Assembly: GCF_029871235.1 (NCBI RefSeq)
Contig: NZ_SSOM01000073.1
Span: 248,001-312,000, forward strand
DNA length: 64,000 nt
Reading direction: 5' to 3'
Source: Pseudomonas sp. BN411
GTDB taxonomy: Bacteria > Pseudomonadota > Gammaproteobacteria > Pseudomonadales > Pseudomonadaceae
The position numbers and the translations under genes were made by a program. The notes beneath the pieces were generated by a model. It had not been told where the DNA came from, searched no databases, and saw only the letters and a program-made list of their open reading frames with translations. Position 1 is the stretch's first letter, and each line of letters opens with the position of its first letter. Shown here in pieces: positions 63,562 to 64,000 of the stretch.

Positions 63562-64000
63562 TCAGCCCTGGCTTTTGCCGTGGAAGGTGATACGGCAACG
63601 GCATTCCGCATCTCCCTTGTGCATGCAGGACAGGTGGTCGACTCCCAGGGATTCGCCAAAGTGCACCGCGGCGCCCTCGATGAACCCGTGGGCGAGGGCG
63701 CAGAGGCGGCGTGGGGAGCGGTAGGTCATCATCAGCGCGCCGTCGGGTTCGTCGCGGAAACCGAAGGTCGGGACATCCGCGCCCGGATAAATCATGCGGA
63801 CTTCGGGATGGATGATCTGATTGACGCTGAGGATGAATGAGCGCGTCGAGTCGTGGGTGTCGAAATAGGCCGGGTAGCGGATGGCCAGGGAGGGCATTGC
63901 TTCACGGCCGAACCAGCGCAGCACCTCGAAGGGTGGCATGTCGAGCAATTCGGAGGCCGCTGCCGTCAGGCGGAAGATGAACTCGTCGGGATAACTGCCG
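63562..64000 (-). CDS. H-NOX (heme nitric oxide-binding) protein, cut by window end
   Basis: Partial: the frame is open to base 64000 and its start lies outside. The visible 145 residues hold the H-NOX end: YPDEFIF, the helix VLRWFGREAMP, the proximal heme His in NQIIHPEVRMIYPGADVPTF, the porphyrin-binding YxSxR as YRSPR, and at the C-terminus H-x2-C-x7-C-x-C (DHLSCMHKGDAECRC), a zinc-type cluster known from Vibrio cholerae H-NOX. It senses NO (or oxidation) in the cytoplasm and passes it to a partner, here the GGDEF-EAL protein 6 bases downstream. Confidence 0.88.
   Translation of the reverse strand, partial: GSYPDEFIFRLTAAASELLDMPPFEVLRWFGREAMPSLAIRYPAYFDTHDSTRSFILSVNQIIHPEVRMIYPGADVPTFGFRDEPDGALMMTYRSPRRLCALAHGFIEGAAVHFGESLGVDHLSCMHKGDAECRCRITFHGKSQG

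Overview
The window is a GC-rich chromosomal segment from a Pseudomonas species. The gene content and order (argE, argA, gshA, tex, ompR-envZ, rimK, hslR, hslO, pckA, fdhD, cysQ, fabY, arcCBAD, dctDB, rml, a basic amino acid ABC transporter) follow, from memory, the P. aeruginosa PAO1 stretch between about PA5206 and PA5152. Pseudomonas-type REP palindromes in many intergenic gaps and an ANR box before arcD support this. No database search was run; species-level assignment is not attempted.

Layout. 1-11 kb: a CYTH-CHAD protein, the first and fifth enzymes of arginine synthesis (argA, argE), glutathione synthesis (gshA), a hotdog thioesterase, the transcription accessory protein Tex, and the divergent OmpR/EnvZ (AmgRS) system. 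11-20 kb: a 1261-residue membrane MASE1-PAS4-GGDEF-EAL protein, the RimB-like protease/RimK ligase pair, Hsp15, Hsp33 and PEP carboxykinase. 20-31 kb: a RecQ-like helicase, a nitroreductase, a LysR regulator divergent from a beta-oxidation-like cluster (hydroxyacyl-CoA dehydrogenase, acyl-CoA dehydrogenase, iron alcohol dehydrogenase, thioesterase) and the SstT Ser/Thr transporter. 30.6-35.2 kb looks like an accessory patch: a 995-residue RTX-type protein with seven N-terminal repeats and three exact-length 444-bp tandem repeats, two glycine-zipper exported proteins with His-rich tails, and an AT-rich gap full of palindromes. 35-44 kb: a YdeP-type molybdopterin oxidoreductase with FdhD, a LysR regulator, YrfG, NudE, CysQ and the initiating ketoacyl synthase FabY. 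44-49 kb: the complete arginine deiminase operon arcDABC behind an ANR box. 49-56.5 kb: dctBD and the dTDP-L-rhamnose operon in the order rmlB-A-C-D. 56.7-61.3 kb: tRNA-Thr(TGT), a methyltransferase and a four-gene amino acid ABC transporter. 61.6-64 kb: a GAF-GGDEF-EAL protein preceded by an H-NOX (heme NO-binding) gene cut by the window end.

Most unusual signals. (1) Just downstream of dctBD, where P. aeruginosa has the dctPQM TRAP transporter, there is instead a near-perfect sigma-54 promoter that feeds a short unit: a 5' hairpin, a strong ribosome binding site, a 35-codon GTG-started reading frame, and a terminator 3 bases after its stop. This looks like a sigma-54-dependent small mRNA or sRNA probably controlled by DctD. 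(2) An H-NOX with a proximal heme histidine, a YxSxR motif and an H/C/C/C zinc-type cluster is paired with a c-di-GMP enzyme. (3) The RTX protein has a predicted seven-bladed propeller and no secretion genes beside it. (4) A terminator-like hairpin lies in the tex leader, and a 16-bp palindrome overlaps a candidate promoter of fabY.
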